Source of the DNA: Bog-756 sp963831535
GTDB taxonomy: Bacteria > Actinomycetota > Acidimicrobiia > Acidimicrobiales > RAAP-2
DNA: 64,000 bases
Assembly: GCA_963831535.1 (NCBI GenBank)
Contig: CAWHQP010000001.1
Location: forward strand, 248,001 to 312,000
Direction of reading: 5' to 3'
The position numbers and the translations under genes were made by a program. Of the stretch, positions 41,568-50,190 are shown piece after piece; the stretch's first letter is position 1, and each line of letters opens with the position of its first letter. The notes below the pieces were generated by a model. It saw only the letters and a program-made list of their open reading frames with translations, was not told where the DNA came from and ran no database searches.

Positions 41568-43118
41568 GTGCGCGGCACCGTGAGCGGCCCCGGCGTGGAT
41601 CCCGAGCGGATCCCGGTGGTGGTGGCGTCGGGGCAAGCCATCGAGCGGGACCGGCTGGTCAGCCCGGTCGACCTGATGGAGCGGGCCTCCGAGCAGGCGT
41701 TGGCCCAGGTGCCGGACCTCCGGGGTGGGATCGAGCGCCTCAGCGTGGTCGACGTGATGTCCCGGACCGGGCCCGCGCCGGCCACCGAACTGGCCCGTCG
41801 GATCGGGGCCGGGGCCGGGGGCACCCGCTGCGAAGTGTCCACCATCGGTGGGAACACGCCGCAATGGCTGGTCAACCGGGCGTCTTCGGACATCGCCGCC
41901 GGCCGGCTGTCCGTCACCCTGATCGCCGGGGCCGAGGCCATCCGGTCGTCGCGGGCACGACGGGCCGGGGGGCTGCCGCAGGATGACGCGGACACCGGCC
42001 TGGTGCCCGACCCGGTGGTCGGCGACGACCGGCCCGGGGTGGGTCCGGCCGAGTCGGCCATCGGGCTCCTCGCCCCGGTCCACCTCTACCCGATGTTCGA
42101 AAGCGTGGTGGCGGCGCGGGCGGGGCACGACGCCGCCGAGCACCGTCGGGCCATAGGTGGGCTCCTGGCCCCGTTCACCGAGAAGGCCGCCACCCATCCC
42201 TACGCCTGGTTCCCCACGGCACGCAGCGCCGGGACCATCGCCACCCCGTCCCCGGACAACCGCATCGTCAGCGAGCCCTACACCAAACTCATGTCGGCCT
42301 TCCTCGGGTCGGACCAAGGCGCTGCCCTGGTGGTCTGCTCGTTGGCCGCGGCCCGACGCGCCGGCGTGGCCGACCGCGCCGTCTTCGTCTGGTCGGGTGC
42401 CGAGGCGACCGACGTACGGTTCCCGGCCTCCCGACCCGACCCCGGGCGGTCCCCGGGGATCGCCGCCGCCGGACAGGCGCTGTTCGGGGCGGCCAGCCTG
42501 GCGGCAGGACCGTCGGCGTCCGTCGGCATCGACGACGTCGAGCTGGTCGACCTCTACTCGTGCTTCCCCTCTGCGGTGGAGCTGGCCACCGAGGCCCTGG
42601 ACCTGAACCGGGACGACCGCCGGGGATTGACGGTTACCGGCGGGCTCCCCTACTTCGGAGGACCGGGCAACAACTACACCACGCACAGCATCGCCACGTT
42701 GACCGATCTGCTCCGGGACGGGGCACCGGCCCGACTGGGTCTGGCCACCGGTCTCGGGTGGTTCATCACCAAGCACGCACTCGGGGTGTACGGGTCCTCA
42801 CCTCCACCCCGAGGGTTCCACCGCGGCGATACCGCCACCGCCCAGGCCCGGATCGACGACAGCGCGGTGGAGACGGCCCTGGATCTGGACGATGCCGCCG
42901 TGGCCACCGTCGTGGCCGCCACCGTCGTCCGGGACTACGACGGCGCCGCCACGGCGGCACCCCTGATCGCACGGCTGCCCGACGGCCGGCAGATGGCCCT
43001 GGCCGCGGCCGACGACGAGGTCGTCGGGGCCGTGGGCGCACTCGACGTGCCCGGACTGGTGGGAGGCTCCGTGGTCGTCCAACCCGGTCCGGCGCGCTAC
43101 CGTCTGGCGGCAGGCTGA
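41568..43118 (+). CDS. Thiolase-like protein lacking the catalytic Cys (TLP1/SCP-x-like)
   Basis: A 516-residue thiolase-superfamily protein. The position of the nucleophilic Cys is occupied by a STIGGNTPQ segment, NEAF is replaced by DLYSCFPSAVELA, and the C-terminal active-site Cys is absent (ITKHALGVYG). The last 100 or so residues (after PPPRGFHRGDTATAQ) form an added beta-rich domain. This layout matches mycobacterial thiolase-like protein type 1, thought not to be a thiolase. It may bind acyl-CoA or lipid. It is followed 20 nt later by an enoyl-CoA hydratase gene. Start is GTG at 41568; GTG at 41580 is an alternative. Confidence 0.78.
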   Translation: MRGTVSGPGVDPERIPVVVASGQAIERDRLVSPVDLMERASEQALAQVPDLRGGIERLSVVDVMSRTGPAPATELARRIGAGAGGTRCEVSTIGGNTPQWLVNRASSDIAAGRLSVTLIAGAEAIRSSRARRAGGLPQDDADTGLVPDPVVGDDRPGVGPAESAIGLLAPVHLYPMFESVVAARAGHDAAEHRRAIGGLLAPFTEKAATHPYAWFPTARSAGTIATPSPDNRIVSEPYTKLMSAFLGSDQGAALVVCSLAAARRAGVADRAVFVWSGAEATDVRFPASRPDPGRSPGIAAAGQALFGAASLAAGPSASVGIDDVELVDLYSCFPSAVELATEALDLNRDDRRGLTVTGGLPYFGGPGNNYTTHSIATLTDLLRDGAPARLGLATGLGWFITKHALGVYGSSPPPRGFHRGDTATAQARIDDSAVETALDLDDAAVATVVAATVVRDYDGAATAAPLIARLPDGRQMALAAADDEVVGAVGALDVPGLVGGSVVVQPGPARYRLAAG

Positions 43119-43138
43119 CCGCTCACGGGGAGACCGCC

Positions 43139-43945
43139 ATGTCCGAACTGCTTCGCCAACGCCAGGGTCACATCGAGATCCTCACCATCAACCGACCCGA
43201 GGCCCGCAACGCCATCAACGGGGCCGTCTCCCGGGCCTTTGCCGCCGCCTTCGACGAGCTGGAGGCCGACGACGACTGCTGGGTGGTGATCGTCACGGGC
43301 AGCGGGGACAAGGCCTTCAGCGCGGGCATGGACCTGAAGGCCTTCACCGCCGGCGAATCCGCCGACATCATGGGGGCCAAGGGTGGCTTCGGGGGCATCG
43401 CCCAGCGCGACTTCGCCAAGCCCCTCATCGCCGCCGTCAACGGCTCGGCCCTGGCCGGCGGGTGCGAGATCATGCTCTCCTGCGATCTGGTGGTGGCGGT
43501 CGAGGAGGCCAAGTTCGGAATCCCCGAGGTCAAGCGGGGCCTGATGGCCGGGGCCGGAGGACTCATCCGCCTACCCAAGCGGATCCCCCCGGCCATCGCC
43601 CTCGAACTGGCGCTCACCGGCGAGCCCATCGACGCCCAGCGGGCGCTGGCGCTCGGACTGATCAACCGGGTCGTCCCCGCCGACAAGCTGATGGATGAGG
43701 CCCTGGCCCTCGCCGGGACCATCGCCGAGAACGCCCCCCTGGCCGTCCGGGCCTCCAAGCGGGTGATGAAGCTGGCCGGCGAGCTACCCGACGCCGAGGG
43801 GTGGGCCATCAACAACGCCGCCGTGCCCGAGGTGTTCGGCTCAGCCGACGCCCATGGAGGGACCCATCGCCTTCGCCGAGAAGCGCAAGCCCAACTGGAC
43901 GGGGAAGTGATCCCGGCCCGGCCGAGCGACCGGATCCGGGCGTGA
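43139..43945 (+). CDS. Enoyl-CoA hydratase, probable frameshift near the C-terminus
   Basis: The first 238 residues are a normal crotonase: ITINRPEARNAING, the oxyanion-hole AFSAGMDLKAF and NGSALAGGCEIMLSCDLV, and PEVKRGLMAGAGGLIRLPKRI. After GSADA the given frame becomes arginine-rich and ends at 43945. One base further (dropping a C from CCC at 43851-43853) the sequence reads MEGPIAFAEKRKPNWTGK and stops at 43910, the usual ending of the family. The intended CDS is therefore probably 43139-43910. It hydrates trans-2-enoyl-CoA or acts in a related way. It is downstream of the thiolase-like protein, probably in one operon. Confidence 0.85.
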   Translation: MSELLRQRQGHIEILTINRPEARNAINGAVSRAFAAAFDELEADDDCWVVIVTGSGDKAFSAGMDLKAFTAGESADIMGAKGGFGGIAQRDFAKPLIAAVNGSALAGGCEIMLSCDLVVAVEEAKFGIPEVKRGLMAGAGGLIRLPKRIPPAIALELALTGEPIDAQRALALGLINRVVPADKLMDEALALAGTIAENAPLAVRASKRVMKLAGELPDAEGWAINNAAVPEVFGSADAHGGTHRLRREAQAQLDGEVIPARPSDRIRA

Positions 43946-44403
43946 GCACCGCCGCACTGGTGGGCTACGCCACCAGTCAGGTGGGGACCAACGTGCCCAC
44001 GCTCTCCGACGGGATCGGGGGCTTCCGCCTCATCCTTCACGTGTTCGCCGCGGCCATCTGGGTAGGCGGGCAGTTCACGGTGGTCGGGCTCCTGCCCACC
44101 GTCCGCACGCTGGGAGCCGATGCCCCGAAAGCGGTGGGACGAGCCCTGGCCAGGCTGCTGTGGCCGGCCTATGCGGTGCTGGTGGTCACCGGATTTTGGA
44201 ACATCGGCTCCCTGACCGTGAAGGATGCCTCGTCAGCCTGGAAGACGGTGCTGATCATCAAGATCGTGGTGGTGGTGGTGGCCGGGGTGGCCGTCTTCCT
44301 CCACCAACGGTCCTCGAGCAGGCGGGCCACGGCCGTCTGGGGGGCCGTCGGGGCCCTGGCGTCGGTGGCCGCGCTGTGCCTCGGGGTGTTCCTGGCCGGA
44401 TGA
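43942..44403 (+). CDS. Small integral membrane protein, CopD-like
   Basis: 153 residues from the GTG at 43942. Four hydrophobic segments are visible: GFRLILHVFAAAIWVGGQFTVVGLL, LLWPAYAVLVVTGFWNIG, TVLIIKIVVVVVAGVAVFLHQ and AVWGAVGALASVAALCLGVFL. The HVFAAAIWVGGQ motif in helix 1 is typical of CopD-domain proteins, which are linked to copper handling or cytochrome oxidase assembly. The oxidase genes are about 3 kb downstream, which would fit, but the link is inferred. Confidence 0.75.
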   Translation: MSTAALVGYATSQVGTNVPTLSDGIGGFRLILHVFAAAIWVGGQFTVVGLLPTVRTLGADAPKAVGRALARLLWPAYAVLVVTGFWNIGSLTVKDASSAWKTVLIIKIVVVVVAGVAVFLHQRSSSRRATAVWGAVGALASVAALCLGVFLAG

Positions 44404-44538
44404 CCCGGTCATCCGGCCGCCACGGCGGCACCGAATGACCCACGACGCCGCAGAGGCGCCGCTGCGCAGCGAGCCGCGACGGACAGGTCTAACCTGGTCG
44501 CAGCAGCCCACAGGCAGCCCATAGAAGGAGGCACGACT

Positions 44539-44829
44539 GTGCACGTGACCCCACCTGCAGAGATCTTTGGCGTAGACGGCATCATCATCCTGGTCGTCGT
44601 GGTACTGGTCCTCTTCGGATCCACGCAGATCCCCAAGCTGGCGCGTTCGCTGGGCTCGGCTCAAAAGGAGTTCAAGAAGGGGCTGGACGAAGGTTCGTCC
44701 GATGACGGGGCGGCTCCGCCGGCCGTGGCCCAGGCCACCCCTCCGGCGGTCGTGGCCCCGCCTCCGGCCGTCGCCCCGCCGCCCACCGTCCAGGTCAACG
44801 TGGACGGCCAGCCGGGTCCGGGCTCCTGA
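44539..44829 (+). CDS. tatA: TatA/E-family twin-arginine translocase subunit
   Basis: 96 residues from a GTG behind a strong AGAAGGAGG ribosome site. One N-terminal membrane helix (GIIILVVVVLVLFG) is followed by the family hinge and amphipathic helix STQIPKLARSLGSAQKEFKKGL. The C-terminal 45 residues are an Ala/Pro/Val-rich tail. TatA forms the pore element of the Tat export system that carries folded proteins. No tatB or tatC is adjacent, as is common in actinobacteria. Confidence 0.88.
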   Translation: MHVTPPAEIFGVDGIIILVVVVLVLFGSTQIPKLARSLGSAQKEFKKGLDEGSSDDGAAPPAVAQATPPAVVAPPPAVAPPPTVQVNVDGQPGPGS

Positions 44830-44930
44830 TCGGACCGGTCCGGGGCGACGTTTTGTCCCATCGGTCGGATCGCACCGTTGCGGACGTCGCACCGGCGGAC
44901 GGCGCCGTCCCGCGCACCCGATAGGTCACC

Positions 44931-45623
44931 ATGAGCAGGTCGGCAGGGCCGGACGCACTCCCGGCATCCGACCGCCCGGGCGGGCACCGGCGTTGGATCC
45001 CCTTCTGGGTTCTCCAGGTCATGGAGCTGGTGGTGGCGTTCATCTTCGTGGACATCTCGGTACACGTGGCCGACAGCGGACTGCTGGTGGCGGCGGCTCT
45101 CGCCTTCGCTCTCCTGGCCGTGACGGCGCGGGGTCCACTCGGGATCGTGCGCATCTGCCGTCCTTGGCTCCATCTCACCCTGGTGGTGTCGGTGGCCGTG
45201 GTGGTGGCGTTGGCGCCCATCGTTCCGGTCGTGCGCCCGGACATCGAGGGGATCATCGTCATCGAGTTCGGCGCCATCGGACTGATCCGGTTGGCTACCC
45301 TGACCGACATGAGCACCGCATCCCGCCGCTCGACGGCACGTCGGGGGGACCGGACGGTGATCGACACCACGGCCACCGTGGCCGATGGTGCCACCCCGCG
45401 GACGGCTGAGCCCGACGATCCCCGGACAACGTCCCCCTCCGGCTCCGGTGCCGCCGCCCGGTGGGCGGGGCGGGCCGCCGGCACGCTTTCGGCTTCGGGC
45501 AAGAAGGCGGTGGCCAAACACCGCCCGGAGGCCGAGGTACAGGTCAAGCGGGCCATCCGCGGCGCCGGTCGCCTCACCGGTCGGATCACGTCCCCCACCG
45601 AACACGACCCGGCGGGCGACTGA
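44931..45623 (+). CDS. Putative membrane protein with basic/Ala-rich cytoplasmic tail
   Basis: A 230-residue protein with about four hydrophobic segments in the first half (PFWVLQVMELVVAFIFVDISV, LLVAAALAFALLAVTA, LTLVVSVAVVVALAPIVPVV, IIVIEFGAIGLIRLATL). The second half is Thr/Ser/Ala/Arg-rich and probably cytoplasmic, ending with a KRAIRGAGRLTGR stretch. I do not recognise a family. It is separated by 3 nt from the metallo-hydrolase gene and so probably cotranscribed with it. Confidence 0.7.
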   Translation: MSRSAGPDALPASDRPGGHRRWIPFWVLQVMELVVAFIFVDISVHVADSGLLVAAALAFALLAVTARGPLGIVRICRPWLHLTLVVSVAVVVALAPIVPVVRPDIEGIIVIEFGAIGLIRLATLTDMSTASRRSTARRGDRTVIDTTATVADGATPRTAEPDDPRTTSPSGSGAAARWAGRAAGTLSASGKKAVAKHRPEAEVQVKRAIRGAGRLTGRITSPTEHDPAGD

Positions 45624-45626
45624 GCG

Positions 45627-46951
45627 GTGCCCGGCTCCCGCGACGTCCTGGACCTGGCCGACCGGCTCTGGACCGGGGAGATCACCACCTCCGAGCTCCA
45701 CCCGCTCAGCCCCTCTGCCGGCATGGCCGACGTGGCCGACGGCGTGGGCTTCGTCCCGTCGTTCGCCAACGTCTCGGCCGTGAGCACCGAGGACGGACTG
45801 GTGCTCGTGGACACCGGGAGCGCGTTCATGGCCGCGAGCATCCACGAGACCTTGCGGGCCTGGAACCCCGGGCGTCTGCATACGGCCGTCTACTCCCACG
45901 GCCACATCGACCACGTGTTCGGCGTCCCCGTGTGGGCTGCCGAGGCGGCCGAGGCCGGCTGGCCCGAACCGGTGGTCGTGGCCCACGAGGCCCTTCCGGC
46001 CCGGTTCGACCGGTACATCAAGACCGCCGGCTACAACGGGATCATCAACCGGAGGCAGTTCGACATCGAGTCCCTCGAGTGGCCCACCGAATACCGGTAC
46101 CCCGACCGCACCTACCGGGACCATCTCGAGCTCGACATCGGGGGGACCAGGGCCGAGCTCCACCACGCCAAGGGTGAGACCGACGACCACACCTGGACCT
46201 GGTTCCCAGGCTCGAAGGTGCTCTGTTGCGGTGATCTGTTCATCTGGGCATCCCCCAACGCCGGGCAATCCCCAGAAGGTCCAGCGCTATCCCCTGGAGT
46301 GGGCGGACGCCCTCCGCCAGATGCTGGCCCTCTACGACGATCCCGCTGGGGGCCCCGAGGTGCTGCTGCCCGGACACGGGTTCCCGGTGATGGGCCGCAC
46401 AGCGGGTGGTCCAGGCACTCACCGACACCGCCGATCTGCTGGAGTCCCTGGTGGAACAGACTCTGGCCCTCATGAACCAGGGTGCCCGGCTGGACGAGGT
46501 CATCCACACCGTCACCCCCCCGGCCCGGCTGATGGAGCGGCCGTACCTCCAGCCCGTCTACGACGAGCCCGAGTTCGTCGTACGGACGGTGTGGCGGCTG
46601 TACGGCGGATGGTGGGACGGCAACCCGGCCACCCTCAAACCGGCCTCCGAGCGGTCTCTGGCCCTCGAGCTGGCCGAACTGGCCGGCGGCGCCGGTGTCC
46701 TGGCCGACCGGGCCCTGGGGCTGCTGGCGGCCACCGCCGAGCCGGACGACGGGGCGATGCGCCTGGCCGGGCACCTGGCCGAGTTGGCCTGGCTGGCCGC
46801 CCCCGACGATCCGGGTGTCCAGGAGGTGCGGCGCACCGTATTCACCCGTCGGGCCGACGCGGCGTCGTCCACCATGGCCCACGGCGTCTTCTCCTGGGCG
46901 GCGCGTGAGTCGGGTGGGGGACGCTCCGGAGCGGCGCCGGGGATCCCGTGA
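45627..46951 (+). pseudogene. Alkylsulfatase-like metallo-beta-lactamase-fold hydrolase, two frameshifts
   Basis: Three frames join into about 440 residues. The first has LVLVDTGS and the zinc motif YSHGHIDHVFG plus HHAKGETDDHTWTWFP and CCGDLFIW. The second has NPQKVQRYPLEWADALRQM and VLLPGHGFPVMG. The third has ALTDTADLLESLVEQTLALMNQGARLDEVIHTV and RLYGGWWDGNPATLKP, the dimerisation region of SdsA1/BDS1-type alkylsulfatases. Dropping one base at 46263-46266 and one at 46395-46396 restores the frame. The intact enzyme would hydrolyse alkyl sulfate esters or a related substrate. The stop overlaps the frame leading to ctaC, which starts 105 nt later. Confidence 0.78.
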
Positions 46952-47042
46952 TCACGACGGTCGTGGCCGTCCCTCTGAACTGGGAGTTCGTGGCGCCGAA
47001 AACAAGTCGCCTCTCAACTTCTACTTCTGGCTCCGTGCCCAC

Positions 47043-47048
47043 TAGTGT
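47043..47048 (+). promoter_or_regulatory. Putative -10 box of ctaC
   Basis: TAGTGT lies 7 nt before the GTG at 47056, within a locally AT-richer stretch (about 46990-47050). No ribosome site is present, suggesting a leaderless start for the oxidase operon. Confidence 0.4.
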
Positions 47049-47055
47049 CATCGCC

Positions 47056-48024
47056 GTGAACGCATTCACAACCCGGACCCCACGCCAATCCCGCGGAGAC
47101 CACCCGGCTACGCCGACCGCCGGATCGGACGGGGCGGCGCCCGGCTCGGCCCGCCGGCACTGGGGGCGCTGGGCCGCCGGCCTCGCCGTAGCCGCCCCCC
47201 TGGTGCTCGGCGGCTGTGACTTCTACCCCAGCTACGGCGCCAGTCGGGGAGCCACCTCCCAGGGTCAGGACACCTTCAAGCTGTACTCGGGGATGATGAC
47301 CACCGGCATCATCGTGGGGGGCATCGTCTTCCTTCTGATCCTGTGGACCATCCTGCGCTACCGGAAGCGCGCCGGGGACGACGAGATGCCTCGTCAGTTC
47401 CACGAGAACGTGCCCATCGAGGTCATCTACACGGTCGTGCCCATCCTGATCGTGGCCGTCCTGTTCTTCTTCACCGTCATCACCGAGAACAAGGTGGATG
47501 CCACGGTGCCCGACGCCGCCACGACCACCGCCTCCGGCCAGCCCGTCGTCGACATCCGGGTCACCGCCTTCCAGTGGGGTTGGCGCTTCGACTATCCGGA
47601 CCTCAACGTGGGCGTAGCCGGCGAGACCACCAACGGACCCCTCAACCACGGGCCCCAGATGGTCGTCCCCACCGGTCAGACCGTACAGATCACCCTGGTG
47701 TCCGACGACGTCATCCACGGGTTCTACGTCCGGGACTTCAACTTCAGCCGGTACGCGCTGCCCGGTGTCGTCAACCACTTCGACCTCAACGTCCTACACA
47801 ACGGCACCTACTTCGGTCAGTGCACCCAGATCTGCGGGCTCTACCATTCCGAGATGCTCTTCAGCGTGCGCTCGGTGAGCCCCGTCGCCTTCCGGGCCTG
47901 GGCCGCCGCCCAGGTTCGGGCCGGGCAACACCCTCCAGCGGTCGGGCTCCAGCGCCCAGAACAACCCACCGGCCGACACCAGGGTGTACCCATCCAATGC
48001 CTAGCCAAGCGATGTCTACGGTAA
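47056..48024 (+). CDS. ctaC: Cytochrome c oxidase subunit II
   Basis: 322 residues from GTG 47056. A lipobox (LVLGGC) after a basic, hydrophobic leader marks it as a lipoprotein. Two membrane helices follow (GIIVGGIVFLLILWTI and VIYTVVPILIVAVLFFFTVI). The periplasmic CuA domain has HGFYV and the binuclear-copper loop CTQICGLYHSEM, and the aromatic electron-entry segment reads FQWGWRFDYPD. It takes electrons from the bc complex cytochrome c domain. The last 30 residues look out of frame: a +1 step at 47923-47926 gives NTLQRSGSSAQNN and a stop at 48004. Confidence 0.92.
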   Translation: MNAFTTRTPRQSRGDHPATPTAGSDGAAPGSARRHWGRWAAGLAVAAPLVLGGCDFYPSYGASRGATSQGQDTFKLYSGMMTTGIIVGGIVFLLILWTILRYRKRAGDDEMPRQFHENVPIEVIYTVVPILIVAVLFFFTVITENKVDATVPDAATTTASGQPVVDIRVTAFQWGWRFDYPDLNVGVAGETTNGPLNHGPQMVVPTGQTVQITLVSDDVIHGFYVRDFNFSRYALPGVVNHFDLNVLHNGTYFGQCTQICGLYHSEMLFSVRSVSPVAFRAWAAAQVRAGQHPPAVGLQRPEQPTGRHQGVPIQCLAKRCLR

Positions 48025-48034
48025 AGGGACCCGC

Positions 48035-49798
48035 ATGACGACAACGATCGAACCGCCCGAGCTGGTCACGCCCGAGGAGCCCGGTGGGCCCGACGGCCAC
48101 ACGCCGGACGCCCATCACGCCCACGACGACCACGCCCACCACGAGGGGCCGACCGGCATCCTCAACTGGCTCACCTCCACCGACCACAAGGTCATCGGCA
48201 AGAGCTACATGATCACCTCCCTGGTGCTGTTCTTCATCGCCGGCATCATGGCCCTGGTCATCCGGGCCCAATTGACCACGCCCACCTCGTCACTGGTCTC
48301 GTTCCAGACCTACAACGAACTCTTCACCATGCACGGCAGCCTCATGCTGTACCTGTTCGCCGGTCCCTTCGCCTTCGGCGGCCTGGCCAACTACATCGTC
48401 CCCCTCCAGGTCGGCGCCCCCGACATGGCCTTCCCCCGTCTCAACGCCCTGTCGTACTGGCTGTACCTCGGCGGGTCGATCACCATGATGTCCGGGTTCC
48501 TCGTGGCCGGCGGAGCGGCCAGCTTCGGGTGGGTGGCCTACGCCCCACTGTCCAATGCCACCAACTCACCGGGCGCCGGCGCCGACCTGTGGTTGATGGC
48601 GCTGGCCCTGACCGGCTTCTCGGCCATCTTCACCGGCGTGAACCTGTGCGCCACCATCTTCTATCTGCGTGCCCCGGGCATGACCATGTTCCGAATCCCC
48701 ATCTTCTCGTGGAACATGCTGGTCACCGCCATCCTCATCCTCATCGCCTTCCCGGTGCTGTTCGGGGCGGTGGTGCTGCTGTTCTGCGACCGGCATTTCG
48801 GAACGCACATCTTCACGGTGCAGGGAGGCGGCGTTCCTGTGCTGTGGCAGAATCTGTTCTGGTTCTTCGGTCATCCGGAGGTGTACATCCTGGCCCTGCC
48901 GTATTTCGGCATGGTCACCGACATCATCCCGGTGTTCTCCCGGAAGCCCCTGTTCGGCTACAAGGGGATGGTCTTCGCCACCATGACCATCGCCGCCCTG
49001 TCGACCGGTGTGTGGGCCCACCACATGTTCACCACCGGTGTGGTGCTGCTGCCCTTCTTCTCGCTGCTCTCCTACGCCATCGCCATTCCGACCGGCATCA
49101 AGTTCTTCAACTGGATCGGGACCATGTGGGGGGGCCAGCTGAGCTTCCAGACGCCCATGCTCTTCTCGGTGGGCTTCCTCTTCGCCTTCCTGATGGGCGG
49201 GGTGACCGGCGTGCTGCTGGCGTCGCCCCCGGTCGACTTCATGACCCACGACACGTACTTCGTGGTGGCCCACTTCCACCAGGTGCTGATCGGCACGGCC
49301 GTCTTCGCCGGCTTCGCCGGGTTCTACTTCTGGTACCCGAAGATGTTCGGACGAATGTTGCGGGAGAGCCTCGGCAAACTGCACTTCTGGGGACTGTTCA
49401 TCGGGTTCTGGGTGACCTTCATGCCCCAGTACGTGGTGGGTCTGGACGGGATGCCGAGACGGGTGGCCGCCTACCTGCCGTCCAACGGCTGGACCACCCT
49501 CAATGTCATCTCGACCGTGGGCGCCTTCATCATCGGAGCCTCGTTCCTCTTCTTCCTGGCCAACCTGTGGGTGTCGTGGCGCAATCCCATCCCGGCCGGA
49601 GACAACCCGTGGGACGGTCACGCCCTCGAGTGGGCCACCTCCTCGCCTCCGCCGCACCACAACTACACCCACCTGCCCCCGATTCGTTCGGAACGGCCGA
49701 CCTGGGACGCCAACCATCCTGAGCACCGGACCATCCACAAGCCGCCGAAGGTGCGGCCCCCCGTGGACGACCCCGAGACGGTGGGTGCTCCCTCGTGA
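48035..49798 (+). CDS. ctaD: Cytochrome c oxidase subunit I
   Basis: A 587-residue, 12-helix catalytic subunit of an aa3-type oxidase. The CuB/tyrosine motif HPEVYILALPYFGM, the paired CuB ligands in AHHMFTTG and the heme ligands in VVAHFHQVLIG are all seen, with the low-spin heme His in FTMHGSLML. The N-terminus carries an unusual His-rich segment of about 17 residues (HTPDAHHAHDDHAHH) before the first helix. It follows ctaC by 10 nt and overlaps ctaF by GTGA. It reduces oxygen to water and pumps protons. Confidence 0.96.
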   Translation: MTTTIEPPELVTPEEPGGPDGHTPDAHHAHDDHAHHEGPTGILNWLTSTDHKVIGKSYMITSLVLFFIAGIMALVIRAQLTTPTSSLVSFQTYNELFTMHGSLMLYLFAGPFAFGGLANYIVPLQVGAPDMAFPRLNALSYWLYLGGSITMMSGFLVAGGAASFGWVAYAPLSNATNSPGAGADLWLMALALTGFSAIFTGVNLCATIFYLRAPGMTMFRIPIFSWNMLVTAILILIAFPVLFGAVVLLFCDRHFGTHIFTVQGGGVPVLWQNLFWFFGHPEVYILALPYFGMVTDIIPVFSRKPLFGYKGMVFATMTIAALSTGVWAHHMFTTGVVLLPFFSLLSYAIAIPTGIKFFNWIGTMWGGQLSFQTPMLFSVGFLFAFLMGGVTGVLLASPPVDFMTHDTYFVVAHFHQVLIGTAVFAGFAGFYFWYPKMFGRMLRESLGKLHFWGLFIGFWVTFMPQYVVGLDGMPRRVAAYLPSNGWTTLNVISTVGAFIIGASFLFFLANLWVSWRNPIPAGDNPWDGHALEWATSSPPPHHNYTHLPPIRSERPTWDANHPEHRTIHKPPKVRPPVDDPETVGAPS

Positions 49799-50187
49799 GG
49801 GTCAACGGGATCTTCCTCAGCGCCATCGGCGTGTTCTTCGGGGTAATCGGCCTCGTCTACTGGTTCACCGGGTACGAGGACGGCGGCTTCGCCATGCTGA
49901 TCGGCTCGGCCCTGTTGGGCCTGCTGCCCGGGTCGTACTACCTGTGGTGGTCCTACAAGATGAAGCCCCAGCCCGACGACGACCCCGACGCCGAGATGGC
50001 CGAGGGAGCGGGGACCGTCGAGTCGTTCCCCGGGTCGAGCATCTGGCCCTTCGTGCTGGGCATGGGGGCCATGTTCATCGTCCTCACCTTCATCTTCGGC
50101 CTGTGGCTGGCCCCCATCGGCGGGGCGCTGGTCCTGTCGGCGGCCATCGGGGGCACCATGGAGAGCCGGCGCGGCGGGACCGTCTGA
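49795..50187 (+). CDS. ctaF: Cytochrome c oxidase subunit IV (actinobacterial type)
   Basis: A 130-residue membrane protein whose GTG overlaps the ctaD stop. It has four helices in two pairs (GIFLSAIGVFFGVIGLVYWF, FAMLIGSALLGLLPGSYYLWWSY, FVLGMGAMFIVLTFIFGLWL, GALVLSAAIGGTME), the standard layout of actinobacterial subunit IV. It stabilises the oxidase within the bcc-aa3 supercomplex. The gene ends 3 nt before the stop of the convergent peptidase gene. Confidence 0.92.
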   Translation: MRVNGIFLSAIGVFFGVIGLVYWFTGYEDGGFAMLIGSALLGLLPGSYYLWWSYKMKPQPDDDPDAEMAEGAGTVESFPGSSIWPFVLGMGAMFIVLTFIFGLWLAPIGGALVLSAAIGGTMESRRGGTV

Positions 50188-50190
50188 CCG

